DNA of 60,980 bases from Candidatus Dadabacteria bacterium (lineage in GTDB: Bacteria > Desulfobacterota_D > UBA1144 > Nemesobacterales > JADFKM01), in NCBI GenBank assembly GCA_022564935.1, contig JADFKM010000004.1:1-60980 (forward strand), given 5' to 3'. The notes beneath the pieces are model-generated. The model was not told where the DNA came from and ran no database searches. It was given only the letters and a program-made list of their open reading frames with translations. Made by a program: the position numbers and the translations under genes. This document shows positions 25,898-35,071 of the stretch, piece by piece (within the stretch, counting starts at the first letter, position 1; every line of letters starts with the position of its first letter).

Positions 25898-27013
25898 ATG
25901 TTTACTGAGAACAGAGGAAAAATAGAGGATTTGAAAAAGAGGCTTGGTGTGCTTGAGGGCTACTTTAACCTTCCCGCCAAGAGAACCCATCTCGAAGAGC
26001 TTGATAAGGTCATGGGGGCCTCTGATTTCTGGGACGATTCGGAAAATGCCCAGCGCACACTCAAAGAGCGCGCCCTGGTGAAGGATGTGGTCGAGAGCTG
26101 CGAGGGACTGCGAAGTGAGCTTGAAGACACAGAAGTATTGGCGGAGCTCTCCGCAGAGGAGAGTGACGAGGAAGTCGGCCTAGAGGCGCAGGCAAAGATA
26201 AAAGAGATCGAGCTAAGGGTCGAGTCGCTTGAGTTTAAGCGGTTTCTCGGAGGCGAGAACGACGAGGCGAACGCCATCGTGTCGATAAATGCCGGAGCCG
26301 GGGGCACCGAGGCCCAGGACTGGGCTGAGATGGTCCTGAGAATGTACACCCGCTACGGGGAGAGGGGTGGATTCGAGGTTGAGATGCTCGACATTCAGCC
26401 CGGCGACGAAGCCGGTATTAAGAGCGCGGCGTTTATCGTAAAAGGCCCCTACGCGTGCGGATACCTCCAGGGGGAAAGGGGCGTCCACCGCCTCGTCAGG
26501 ATATCCCCTTTCGACTCCAATAAGAGGAGGCACACCTCTTTTTGCTCAGTTTTCGTGTCGCCGGAAATCGATGATAGCATAGACGTGGAGATCGATGAGA
26601 AAGACTTGAGAGTGGACACTTTCAGGGCTAGCGGCGCCGGGGGCCAGCACGTAAACAAAACTGACTCTGCGGTGAGGATAACCCATATTCCCACGGGCTT
26701 AGTGGTGAGCTGCCAGAACGAGCGCTCCCAGCACCAGAACCGCTTCACCGCCATGAAGATACTCCGCTCGAGGCTTTATGATCTCGAGGTGGCCAGGCAC
26801 AAAGAGAAGCTCGAGGAGATACACGCCACGAAGAAGGACATAGCATGGGGAAACCAGATACGCTCCTATGTGCTCCACCCCTACCGCATGATCAAAGACC
26901 ACAGAACGGGGTACGAGACGGGCAACGTCGACCCGGTGCTGGATGGAGACCTGAGCGAGTTTATAAAGAGCTACCTCCTTTACGCATCCGAGGATGACAA
27001 ACAGATTGCTTAA
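25898..27013 (+). CDS. prfB: Peptide chain release factor 2
   Basis: Terminates translation at UGA and UAA. The specificity tripeptide SPF lies in RISPFDSNKR, and the catalytic GGQ in GAGGQHVNKTDS. The full 371 residues are read in one frame: around codon 25 the sequence is GGC TAC TTT AAC, without the in-frame UGA that requires a +1 frameshift in many bacteria. Autoregulation by frameshifting is therefore absent here. Confidence 0.97.
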   Translation: MFTENRGKIEDLKKRLGVLEGYFNLPAKRTHLEELDKVMGASDFWDDSENAQRTLKERALVKDVVESCEGLRSELEDTEVLAELSAEESDEEVGLEAQAKIKEIELRVESLEFKRFLGGENDEANAIVSINAGAGGTEAQDWAEMVLRMYTRYGERGGFEVEMLDIQPGDEAGIKSAAFIVKGPYACGYLQGERGVHRLVRISPFDSNKRRHTSFCSVFVSPEIDDSIDVEIDEKDLRVDTFRASGAGGQHVNKTDSAVRITHIPTGLVVSCQNERSQHQNRFTAMKILRSRLYDLEVARHKEKLEEIHATKKDIAWGNQIRSYVLHPYRMIKDHRTGYETGNVDPVLDGDLSEFIKSYLLYASEDDKQIA

Positions 27014-27131
27014 TCCCCCGATTCACCCCGAAGCAACTTCTATTTTATTCTTTACTCTTCTCTGTTAAACTATATCTGTTCGCAGTTGCGGTATAACTCT
27101 AGTCGTATTTCTGTCTGGAGGCCCGGAGCAG

Positions 27132-28004
27132 TTGAAAATAGGAATAGTTGGTAAGTCCCATTCTAAAGAAGCCGTAGAGATTACATTGGAGCTTGTAGAA
27201 TGGATACGGAGCAGGGACATCGAGGTGTTCGTTGAGCGCGAGCTGGGTCTTGAAGCTGGCCTCGGGAAGTCGGTAAACAGGGATGAAATACCCGAGCTCT
27301 CCGATATAATCCTGACTCTCGGTGGGGACGGCACTTTTCTTGCGGTCGCCAGGCTTGCGTCCGAATACGGGGTGCCGATTCTGGGCATCAACCTGGGCAG
27401 GCTGGGTTTTCTGACGGAGGTAAACAGGGACGAGATATACAGCATGATGGAGCACCTCCTCTCAGGCGACTATTCTGTCGAAGAGAGGAACATGCTTATT
27501 GCCACGATCATAAGGGGCGAAGAGGTTATCGGTGATTTTGTCGTTCTAAACGATGTGGTGATAAACAAGGGCGCCGTTGCGAGGATAATCGACCTGCAAA
27601 TAAGCATCAACGGCTCCAACATTACCACTTTCCAGGCTGACGGCCTGATACTGTCCACCCCTACCGGCTCCACCGCTTATTCCCTTTCCGCGGGCGGCCC
27701 CATCATATACCCCACGCTTCCCGTGACGCTTATCACCCCAATTTGCCCCCACACTCTATCCAACCGTCCTATTCTGGTGTCAAGCGACGCCGTCGTTAAG
27801 GTTAAACTGCTTCCCACCGACACGATAGATATTTTTCTCACCCTTGACGGGCAGGGCGGCATACCCCTTCGCATGGGAGACGTTGTGGAGGTAAAAAAAG
27901 CCGCGCGCCCGTTGAAGTTTATCAAATCGCCGTTTATAGATTATTTTAAGATACTGAAGAGAAAACTTGGCTGGGGTGAAGGTTATGGGGAGAACTCCGG
28001 ATGA
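27132..28004 (+). CDS. nadK: NAD kinase
   Basis: Phosphorylates NAD to NADP. The family motifs are present: LGGDGTFL, NLGRLGFLTE and STPTGSTAYSLSAGGPI. At 290 residues it is of normal length. The start is TTG, chosen because the family N-terminus KIGIVGK follows immediately and a CCGGAG ribosome site precedes it. The next gene overlaps its 3' end by about 20 bases. Confidence 0.96.
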   Translation: MKIGIVGKSHSKEAVEITLELVEWIRSRDIEVFVERELGLEAGLGKSVNRDEIPELSDIILTLGGDGTFLAVARLASEYGVPILGINLGRLGFLTEVNRDEIYSMMEHLLSGDYSVEERNMLIATIIRGEEVIGDFVVLNDVVINKGAVARIIDLQISINGSNITTFQADGLILSTPTGSTAYSLSAGGPIIYPTLPVTLITPICPHTLSNRPILVSSDAVVKVKLLPTDTIDIFLTLDGQGGIPLRMGDVVEVKKAARPLKFIKSPFIDYFKILKRKLGWGEGYGENSG

Positions 28005-28353
28005 GCAGTTTCTCCACGATTGGGTGATACGCAGCCTGAAGGCGCAGTTTGGACGGGAGTACCAGGAGGTGCACATCAACCCGGGCGACGAGAAGAACTA
28101 CGAGCTGAAGGGACATTACCCCGATGCCGTGTTCGAGAACTACGGCCAGGTCGTGATGGTAATAGAAGTGGAAACTGCCGAAACCGTGAATGAGGATGAG
28201 GCGAAGCAGTGGAAGGAGTTCTCGAAGCTGGGCGCAAAGCTGTCTGTGCTCGTGCCGAAGGAGCTTCATAAGAACGCAATGGACATCTGCTGGAAAAACG
28301 GGCTTGCCGGCAAGATCAACATAGGCTCCTATCAGGTGGAAATGAAGTTGTAG
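27985..28353 (+). CDS. Small protein resembling PD-(D/E)xK nucleases, 122 aa
   Basis: Not a named family to me. The centre reads YPDAVF, then VVMVIEVETAETV, a layout like the PD...(D/E)xK nuclease core with the lysine position replaced (E-V-E-T). Later LSVLVPKE resembles the following strand of that fold. Catalysis is uncertain because the lysine is absent. It overlaps nadK, so it is translated from the same transcript. ATG 27985 is favoured. Confidence 0.55.
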   Translation: MGRTPDEQFLHDWVIRSLKAQFGREYQEVHINPGDEKNYELKGHYPDAVFENYGQVVMVIEVETAETVNEDEAKQWKEFSKLGAKLSVLVPKELHKNAMDICWKNGLAGKINIGSYQVEMKL

Positions 28354-28492
28354 GGTTTTACGGCGGTTATCAACCGCTCCTCTCTCTCAGAATCAGTCCG
28401 CGTGCTGCAATCCTTCTAAGTTGATACCGGCTTTTGGTTGTTTCTCATAAAGAGTGATAATGTACAGGATTAAACTTTGGCGGGTATATATG

Positions 28493-29419
28493 TCAAATTC
28501 CCAAAACTGTTCCCACACCTATCTTCCTCCCCCTCAAAAACACATCGGCGCTCAGCCTCTTCCCGCCTTCTATCTGAAGCTCAAGCAGCTTGAGCGCGCC
28601 TGCACCGGTGGCGACGAGCAGCTCTCCGGCCTCGGATTTGAGCGCCTCACCGGGAGCTCCGCTTCCCTCCGACACCGCGGCGCTGAAAATCTTGAGCAGC
28701 TTCCCTTCGAGCTTCATGTACGCGCCGGGCCAGGGCGTCATGCCGCGGATGAAGTTACTTAATTCACCTGCAGGCAGCGACCAGTCTATCCTCCCCATCT
28801 CCTTTTTGAGCATCGAGGCGTAGGTGGCCTCGTCGTCGTTTTGGGGAATGGGGTTCAGTTTGTTCTCTTTCAGTGCATCGAGGGTTTCGATGAGCAGCTC
28901 ACCCCCGATTAGCGAGAGCCTCTCGCTCAGGCTCCCTGCGGTGTCGTCCTCTTCGATTGGGAGCTCCCTTTTGAGGAGCATGTCCCCGGTGTCCATTCCC
29001 TCGTCCATGAGCATGGTGGTGATGCCTGTTACGGTATCTCCGCGTATGAGAGCCCAGTTGATAGGCGCCGCCCCCCGGAGCTTCGGAAGTAGCGATGCGT
29101 GTACGTTTATGCAGCCTGTGGTGGGGAGGTCGAGGATGTTTTTGGGCAGTATTTTGCCGTATGCGGCCACGCATATGAGGTCGGGTCGCAGCTCTGAAAG
29201 CTCTTTGTAGAACTGGTCGGTTTTTATCTTCGCAGGCTGCAGGACCCTTATGTCGTGCCGCTCAGCGAGTGCCTTTATGGGAGGCGGCTCGAGCTTCCTG
29301 CCCCTGCCTTTGGGCTTGTCGGGCTGCGTCACCACTCCTACAACGTCCCTGCCCGATTCGATGAGGGCCCGGAGGGATGGGATAGCGAAATCAGGGGTGC
29401 CCATGAACACTATTCTCAT
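28493..29419 (-). CDS. fmt: Methionyl-tRNA formyltransferase
   Basis: Formylates initiator Met-tRNA with 10-formyltetrahydrofolate. It starts MRIVFMGTPDFAIPSL and has the folate-site block NVHASLLPKLRGAAPINWAL and the DTGDMLL stretch; the C-terminal OB-like domain is complete. ATG 29419 is chosen because the family N-terminus starts there and AGGTG precedes it. It lies just downstream of rimO on the same strand. Confidence 0.97.
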   Translation of the reverse strand: MRIVFMGTPDFAIPSLRALIESGRDVVGVVTQPDKPKGRGRKLEPPPIKALAERHDIRVLQPAKIKTDQFYKELSELRPDLICVAAYGKILPKNILDLPTTGCINVHASLLPKLRGAAPINWALIRGDTVTGITTMLMDEGMDTGDMLLKRELPIEEDDTAGSLSERLSLIGGELLIETLDALKENKLNPIPQNDDEATYASMLKKEMGRIDWSLPAGELSNFIRGMTPWPGAYMKLEGKLLKIFSAAVSEGSGAPGEALKSEAGELLVATGAGALKLLELQIEGGKRLSADVFLRGRKIGVGTVLGI

Positions 29420-29532
29420 CACCTGTGAGTATAGTGGCAAACAACGGCGTGTTCAATGATTATTGAGCGCAGGCGGGTTGTCTCGCGTTTGTTTCTATGA
29501 GGGGGATGCTGAGCGCTATTGGAGTAACGGAG

Positions 29533-30834
29533 CTACGCCAGCTCGGCGAACAGGTCATAGGTGTCGGCGCCTGTGATTTGCACGCGCACCATGTCCCCGG
29601 TGCGAAGCTCCCTGTTTGCCTTGACGAAAGTATAGCCGTCCACTTCGGGGGCCTGGCTGGGTATACGCGCGATGTAGCTTCCGTCCTCTGTGCCTTCGAT
29701 GAACGCATCGTGGCGCGACCCGATGAGCGCTTTGTTGTGGGCAGTGGAGATGTCGGCTTGTAGCTCCATGAGCCTCTCGTATCGCTCCTCTTTTTCTTCA
29801 TCGGTTACGCTGTCGTCTAGCTCCCCTGCGCGGGTTCCTTCTTCGTGTGAGTACTTGAACGCGCCAAGCCTCTGGAACCTCGTTTCCTCCGCAAAATCGA
29901 GCAGCTCGCCGAACTCCTCCTCGGTCTCGCCCGGAAACCCTACGATGAATGTAGTCCTGAGCGTGAGGTCGTCGAGCGCGCCCCTGAGCTTTTCGATGAG
30001 GCTCATTATCTGCGTGGTAGTTGTACCCCTTTGCATCGCTTTTAAGAGCCGGTCGTTTATGTGCTGGAGGGGCAGGTCTATGTAGCTTAGTATTTTTTCC
30101 TCCTTCGCCATCAGCTCTAGGAGCGAATCGGTGAATCCCCACGGGTAGCAGTAGTGCAGCCTGAGCCATTCTATCCCGTCCACTGCGCGAAGCTCCCGCA
30201 GAAGCGCTTCGAGGTTCGTGCCGATGTCCCTTCCGTAGCTTGTCATATCCTGGGCGATGAGGTTGAGCTCTTTAATCCCCCGTGAGGCCAGGTTTCGCGC
30301 CTCTGCGGCGATGGAGCCTACCTCCCTGCTTTTCATGCCGCCCCTCAGCCGTGGGATGATGCAGAAGGAGCACACCCTGCTGCAGCCCTCAGAGACCTTC
30401 ACATACGCCATGTGAGGCATGGTGGTGAGCACTCTGGGGGAGTCGGGGTCGTAAATCGAGCCGGGCGGAGAGGAGTATCCTTCATTAACGACCGCGGGGT
30501 CGAGGATATCGGCTATAGCCCGGATGTTTCCTGTGCCCCAGAAAGCGTCCACTTCTGGAAGCTCCTTTTTCAGCTCCTCGGCGTATCTCTCCACCAGCCA
30601 TCCGGTTACGATGAACTTCTTGCACCTGCCATTGCGTTTGTACTCAAGCAGGTCAACGATTGTGTTGACAGACTCTTTTGTGGCATCAGAAATGAAGCCG
30701 CACGTGTTGACGATAATCACATCGGCGTTGTTCTCTGTGGTGATGGAATGGCCTGCCTCTTTAAGCGAGCCCAGCATTAGCTCGCTGTCTACAAGGTTCT
30801 TCGAGCACCCCAGGCTTATTAAGGATACTTTCAT
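29533..30834 (-). CDS. rimO: Ribosomal protein S12 methylthiotransferase RimO, with a cluster-ligand substitution
   Basis: Adds a methylthio group to an aspartate of ribosomal protein S12 using two iron-sulfur clusters. The radical SAM motif CSRVCSFC is intact, and SREVGSIAAEARNLASRG and the TRAM region at the end are present. In the N-terminal domain the first two cluster cysteines are there (LGCSKN Cys10, NTCGF Cys45). The third, normally in VTGC, is tryptophan (VTGWLVERY, residue 79, codon TGG at 30598-30600). The start ATG overlaps the stop of the ClpX-like gene by four bases, so the two are translationally coupled. Confidence 0.93.
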   Translation of the reverse strand: MKVSLISLGCSKNLVDSELMLGSLKEAGHSITTENNADVIIVNTCGFISDATKESVNTIVDLLEYKRNGRCKKFIVTGWLVERYAEELKKELPEVDAFWGTGNIRAIADILDPAVVNEGYSSPPGSIYDPDSPRVLTTMPHMAYVKVSEGCSRVCSFCIIPRLRGGMKSREVGSIAAEARNLASRGIKELNLIAQDMTSYGRDIGTNLEALLRELRAVDGIEWLRLHYCYPWGFTDSLLELMAKEEKILSYIDLPLQHINDRLLKAMQRGTTTTQIMSLIEKLRGALDDLTLRTTFIVGFPGETEEEFGELLDFAEETRFQRLGAFKYSHEEGTRAGELDDSVTDEEKEERYERLMELQADISTAHNKALIGSRHDAFIEGTEDGSYIARIPSQAPEVDGYTFVKANRELRTGDMVRVQITGADTYDLFAELA

Positions 30835-31952
30835 GCCCGCTTTTTGATGACGTAGGATACTTCGCCGGAGTCTACGACGAGGTGTATTTCGCCTTCGGTG
30901 CCAGTGCCGAATATTTCGAATGCCACCGATTCGAGGTGCTTGGCCAGGATGACGTCCAGTCCCCTTGCCCCGGTTTGTCTTTTTATGGTTTGCTCTATTA
31001 CAAAATCCGAGACTTTTTCGTCCACATGGAGCGCGAACCCTTCTTCTATGTACTCGCGTTTGTATTTCTGCACTTTGATATAGAGGATTTCCTTCAGCGT
31101 TTCCCTGTCCAGCGGGGAGAACGGTATAATGCGGTTGAACCTGGCTATCAGCTCTGGCAGGAAACCGAACATGTGGAACTTCGATATGTCGTCGGCTTCC
31201 TCTTCGCTTAGTCGGTAGGCTATTTGCTCATCTTCGTCCCTGTTGCTGTCGATGTCCTGAACGAAGCCCATCGCTCCCTTTTCAAACAGGCTCCTTATGC
31301 CCGAGAACGATCCGAGTGAGAAGAACGTAATGTCACGCGTTGAAATCGTGGTTTTGGGCCCGCGGCTCGAGAAGCCGAAGTCCAGGGGGATTTGCACGTC
31401 CGTGCCTTCGAGGATTTTCAGCAGCTCTCTCTGCACGCCGTACCCCGAAACGTCCTTGGTGGTTCCCTGACCGGCGAATCTTGCATTGCTGAACGAACCG
31501 GCTATCTTGTCGAACTCGTCCAGCACCACCACCCCGCACTCCCCGATGTCTATGCTCTCGTTGGCGTTGTACACAAGCTGCACCAGTATGTTGACCACGT
31601 CGTCTCCTACGTATCCCGACTCGGTGAACTTGGTCATATCGATTATCACGTAGGGGAGCTTGAATATCTCGCCGAAAAGCAGCTCAATGAGGTATGTCTT
31701 GCCGCACCCCGTGGGGCCCATGAAAATTGTGTTCGGCCTAGGGGGCAGCTCCGAGCGGGGCATTTTCTTCAGGTGAAGGAGCTTAAGCCTTTTAACGTGG
31801 CGGTAAGCTGCGAGAGAGACTGCGCGTCTCGATTGGTCTTGCCCCCTGTAGCCCAGGCTTTCAAGCTCTTCGTAAATATCCTTTGGAGGGGACAGGGGTA
31901 CAGATTGAATAAAGTCTTTTACATAGTAAACTCTCTCTCCTCTTCCCATCAA
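30831..31952 (-). CDS. ClpX-like AAA+ ATPase without zinc-binding domain
   Basis: A 373-residue AAA+ unfoldase of the ClpX/HslU type: Walker A MGPTGCGKT (78-86), pore loop GYVG (113-116), Walker B VVVLDEFDKI, and sensor-2 GARGLD. The N-terminal zinc-binding domain of ClpX is missing, and no IGF loop for docking on ClpP is visible between the ATPase parts. No peptidase gene is adjacent, so it may act as an unfoldase or remodeller alone. Its stop overlaps the start of rimO. A typical clpX may exist elsewhere. Confidence 0.85.
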   Translation of the reverse strand: MMGRGERVYYVKDFIQSVPLSPPKDIYEELESLGYRGQDQSRRAVSLAAYRHVKRLKLLHLKKMPRSELPPRPNTIFMGPTGCGKTYLIELLFGEIFKLPYVIIDMTKFTESGYVGDDVVNILVQLVYNANESIDIGECGVVVLDEFDKIAGSFSNARFAGQGTTKDVSGYGVQRELLKILEGTDVQIPLDFGFSSRGPKTTISTRDITFFSLGSFSGIRSLFEKGAMGFVQDIDSNRDEDEQIAYRLSEEEADDISKFHMFGFLPELIARFNRIIPFSPLDRETLKEILYIKVQKYKREYIEEGFALHVDEKVSDFVIEQTIKRQTGARGLDVILAKHLESVAFEIFGTGTEGEIHLVVDSGEVSYVIKKRA

Positions 31953-32252
31953 GCAATCTCCTCCACTTATAATAATAGTGTATTAATCTTGAAAAGTTTT
32001 TGCAAGCCCTTTTTTAAGATTTTGTGCCGGAGGGGTGGGAAAAGAGATTGAAATTCATCCATGCAGAAATTTTGAGTATGAAGTACAGAACCGATAGGAT
32101 TACAAAGGCCTAACGGCATACCGGACGGAAGGTACGGACAAAAATCAAGCTGTTTGATAGTATGCATGTTATTCGGACAACTTCGAAAGACTTTGGGCTT
32201 ATAGATAAAGTTATTCATTATTTATGGTATCTTACATGTAACTGAGGGGGCA
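31953..32252. other. Intergenic region, no gene seen
   Basis: About 300 AT-rich bases between the divergent ClpX-like gene and a frameshifted membrane-protein gene. Minus-strand short open frames look random. A T-rich stretch near 31998-32020 could be part of the ClpX-like promoter, but no consensus boxes stand out. Confidence 0.4.
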
Positions 32253-32697
32253 ATTCTGAAGAGTATAATCGAGCGCTTTTCAACTACAAGGGAAATTCAG
32301 GAGGTGTACTATACTGTAACCCACCGGTGTGCTCAGGCAGGAATTGATATAGCTGAAAGCGATTCCACCCCTGAGGGCTTCGAAGTAAGAGGAACCAAGA
32401 GCTATAAGTCTTATATAATTTTCCGCTGGCGTATTGCTTCGGCCCTTTTCTTTTTAGGATTTCTTGTTGCACTGGTTCGAAGCAGAGACATAGGTAACTA
32501 CGTGGATTTTGTTATCATTTTTTTCCCCTGGCTGTTTATTTCATATATTATTTGGTGCGGCCAGACCTAAGACGGCAGAGTTCAGAGTTGAGGGCACGAG
32601 CAGTGACGAAGGGGTGGATGTAGCGCTCAGGCTTTCCAAGGATATTGAAGACGCCGCTGAGGAGCTGACGGAGCTTATAAACAGGTTTACCAGGTAG
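32253..32697 (+). pseudogene. Frameshifted membrane protein gene
   Basis: Two plus-strand frames together look like one small membrane protein. The first (to 32570) has an N-terminal soluble part with YYTVTHRCAQAGIDIAES and VRGTKSYKSYIIF, then two hydrophobic helices ending SYIIW. The second (to 32697) continues RPKTAEFRVEGTSSDEG and an acidic helix. The shift lies near 32555-32570. No ATG is found at the N-terminus, so GTG 32304 or a rarer start would be needed. A sequencing error cannot be excluded. Family not recognised. Confidence 0.5.
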
Positions 32698-32878
32698 TCG
32701 TTTGTTATTTTCCCTATTATTAAATTGAGTGTAAGTACCCCAACTACTGAGCGTTGAGCACATTCTATGCCATTCCGGCGGTTTTCATGCAGAAGGAAAT
32801 CGTTGACTTGAGCAGTGTTTATTGTATTGTAAGAGCGAATTCACACACCCGTTTAACGATTCAGGTGATAGCAGCCCG

Positions 32879-34084
32879 ATGGAGTTTATCGAACCCGAAG
32901 AACAGCTCGATATAATAAGGAGAGGGACCTCAGAGATTATCACCGAAGAGGAGTTGCTCTCGAAGCTCAAAGAATCCGGAGATAAAAGAGTGCCGCTGAG
33001 GGTAAAGGCCGGGTTCGACCCCACCGCTCCCGACCTGCATTTGGGCCACTGTGTGCTGCTTAAAAAACTGAGGGACTTCCAAGACTTGGGCCACACCGTC
33101 GTGTTCATAATCGGGGACTTCACCGCGATGATAGGAGACCCTTCGGGAAAGACCCACACCCGTCCTGCGCTGTCCACTGAAGAGGTCGCCGAGAATGCAA
33201 AGACTTACGAGAGGCAGGTCTTCAAGGTGCTCAGGAAGGATAGGACGGAGGTGGTTTTCAACTCCGCCTGGCTCGGCGGCATGAGCGCACACGAGCTGCT
33301 TGAGCTTGCAACGCTTGAGAACGTCGCCAGGATGCTTGAGCGAGACGACTTCCACAAGCGGTACATGGAAGGGGTGGCCATAACGGTAAAGGAGTTCCTC
33401 TACCCACTCATTCAGGCCTACGACTCTGCTAAGGTCATGGCAGACGTCGAGTTCGGCGGCACCGACCAGAAGTTCAACATACTGCTTGGCAGGGACGTGC
33501 AGCGCCATTTTGAGCAGTCCCCTCAGGTGGCCATTCTCCTTCCCATACTCGAAGGACTCGACGGCGTCAAAAAGATGTCGAAATCCCTGGGCAACTACAT
33601 CGCTATCGAGGACAGCCCGGAGGACATATTCGGCAAGGTGATGTCGGTGTCCGATGAGCTGATGTGGAAGTACTATGAGCTTCTCACTAGGAAGCCGCTT
33701 AAAGAAATAGAGGAGCTTCGTCGCTCCGACCGCCCGATGGATGCCAAGAAATCCCTAGCCGGGGAAATGGTCTCTTGGTTTCACGGCACAGACAGCGCCG
33801 AAGTGGCAAGCAGGGATTTCGAGACCAAGTTCTCGGCGAGGCAGTTTCCCGAAGACGCCCGCGAGGTGGTTCTTAAGAAGGGCGGGGAGACAACGCTGCT
33901 TGAGCTTGTAATGGCGGCTTCTGAGAAGATAAAGTCGAGGGGAGAGGCGAAGAGGCTTATACAGCAGGGCGGCCTCTCCATCGACGGCGAGAAGCACACC
34001 GACCCGCAGGCGTCCCCTCCGGAGCGCGAATCTCTGGAAGTGAAACTGGGCAAGAGGGAGTTCGTGAGGGTGAGGGTCGGTTGA
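32879..34084 (+). CDS. tyrS: Tyrosyl-tRNA synthetase
   Basis: Charges tRNA-Tyr. The class I motifs are HLGH (in [10 protein letters not shown]) and KMSKS (in [11 protein letters not shown]). The C-terminal S4 RNA-binding domain ([17 protein letters not shown]) is complete. ATG 32879 is favoured, with AGGTGA as ribosome site; an in-frame TTG at 32822 would add 19 unlikely residues. The order of motifs fits the TyrZ-like bacterial subgroup that has KMSKS rather than KFGKT. Confidence 0.96.
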   Translation: MEFIEPEEQLDIIRRGTSEIITEEELLSKLKESGDKRVPLRVKAGFDPTAPDLHLGHCVLLKKLRDFQDLGHTVVFIIGDFTAMIGDPSGKTHTRPALSTEEVAENAKTYERQVFKVLRKDRTEVVFNSAWLGGMSAHELLELATLENVARMLERDDFHKRYMEGVAITVKEFLYPLIQAYDSAKVMADVEFGGTDQKFNILLGRDVQRHFEQSPQVAILLPILEGLDGVKKMSKSLGNYIAIEDSPEDIFGKVMSVSDELMWKYYELLTRKPLKEIEELRRSDRPMDAKKSLAGEMVSWFHGTDSAEVASRDFETKFSARQFPEDAREVVLKKGGETTLLELVMAASEKIKSRGEAKRLIQQGGLSIDGEKHTDPQASPPERESLEVKLGKREFVRVRVG

Positions 34085-34211
34085 GGCACGTACCAGTTTG
34101 AGGGTCGCTTTTTACTTCCCGATTAAAACCAACATTTGCACGGAATTACTTGCAATAAGCTGATTTTGTTTCCTGGGTGCCTTTCCCTAGTTATCAAAGG
34201 CAAAAAAAAAG

Positions 34212-34609
34212 GGCGAGTGAGCCTGTAAGCCGAATTCTGTCGAGGATGGCCATTCATCTGGAGCGCCCATTGCTGAGCGGTTCTTGCGACCTACCCGGAG
34301 GCTTCGGGCGGGCAACCCGTATGCACCGGCCCGTGAGGGCCTGCGCCTTGCCTCTCTATTTGGTCTTGCACGGAGCGGGGTTTACCTAGCCGCAGCGCGT
34401 CGCCGCGCCGCGCGGTGGTCTCTTACGCCACCTTTTCACCCTTACCGGTTTTCCGCCAAAAAGCGGGAAACTTAGGCGGTATGCTTTCTGTTGCACTTTC
34501 CGTTGCCTCGCGGCACCTGGGCGTTACCCAGCACTCTGCCCTGCCGTGTTCGGACTTTCCTCCCGTCAATCCCAGGGGGTTTGAGGGGCGGCCACCTGGC
34601 TCACTCGTC
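34212..34609 (-). ncRNA. rnpB: RNase P RNA, type A
   Basis: The minus strand carries the conserved blocks of bacterial RNase P RNA in order: GAGGAAAGTCCGAACACGG near the 5' end, ACAGAAAGCATACCGCC, GGTAAACCCC followed by GCAAGACCAAATAG, and AGAATTCGGCTTACAGGCTC at the 3' end. The terminal bases CGAGTGAGCC and GGCTCACTCG pair. A run of nine T follows on the minus strand, ending transcription. The 5' end overlaps the rnhA stop codon by a few bases, so rnpB may be cut from the rnhA transcript. Confidence 0.97.
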
Positions 34610-35071
34610 CTTAGTAATTAAATAATCATCAATCGCTTCGTTTGCAAGTCTGTCGGCCTCGGCATTTAGCTCTCTTCTTATATGGGTGAGGGTTACCTCA
34701 TCGAACCCGCCGAGCAGCTCCTTGGCCTGCAGGTAGAGCTTTCTTATGTCTGCGTCCTTTACGCGCCAGAGGCCGTTAATCTGATTTGCAAGAAGAAGGG
34801 AGTCGCTGAAGACGTGTATGCGGGATCTTTTCAGCTCTTTTGCTTTTCTCAGGGCCGCAAGCAGCGCCTCGTATTCCGCCTGGTTGTTCGTCCTGGTTCC
34901 GATGTGGGCCCTTATCTCTTCAGTCGGCACCTCGTTAACCCGGATCGTAACCCCGATGCCGGCTATTCCGGGGTTGCCCCTGGAGGCGCCGTCTATGAAT
35001 ATTTCAGTTTTTTCTCCGCCCTCAGGGAAGGAAAGACTACGCTGATGCGGCGCTTGTCCCTTGGTTTTCAT
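34601..35071 (-). CDS. rnhA: Ribonuclease HI family protein
   Basis: Cleaves RNA in RNA-DNA hybrids. The four acidic catalytic positions are recognisable: FIDGASRGNPG, NNQAEYEALLAAL, FSDSLLLANQ and AEADRLANEA. The 156 residues include about 20 extra at the N-terminus, which overlap the end of the zinc-ribbon gene, so the true start may be internal. It resembles the archaeal/Sto-type RNase HI lacking the basic loop. Its stop codon touches rnpB. Confidence 0.9.
   Translation of the reverse strand: MKTKGQAPHQRSLSFPEGGEKTEIFIDGASRGNPGIAGIGVTIRVNEVPTEEIRAHIGTRTNNQAEYEALLAALRKAKELKRSRIHVFSDSLLLANQINGLWRVKDADIRKLYLQAKELLGGFDEVTLTHIRRELNAEADRLANEAIDDYLITKDE

Noticed and set aside
31967-32218. Cysteine-containing 83-codon minus-strand frame before the ClpX-like gene
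   Set aside because: Random-looking composition, no ribosome site and overlap with the likely promoter.
34177-34621. Plus-strand open frames with Arg/Pro-rich products
   Set aside because: They lie inside the RNase P RNA gene and are chance frames.
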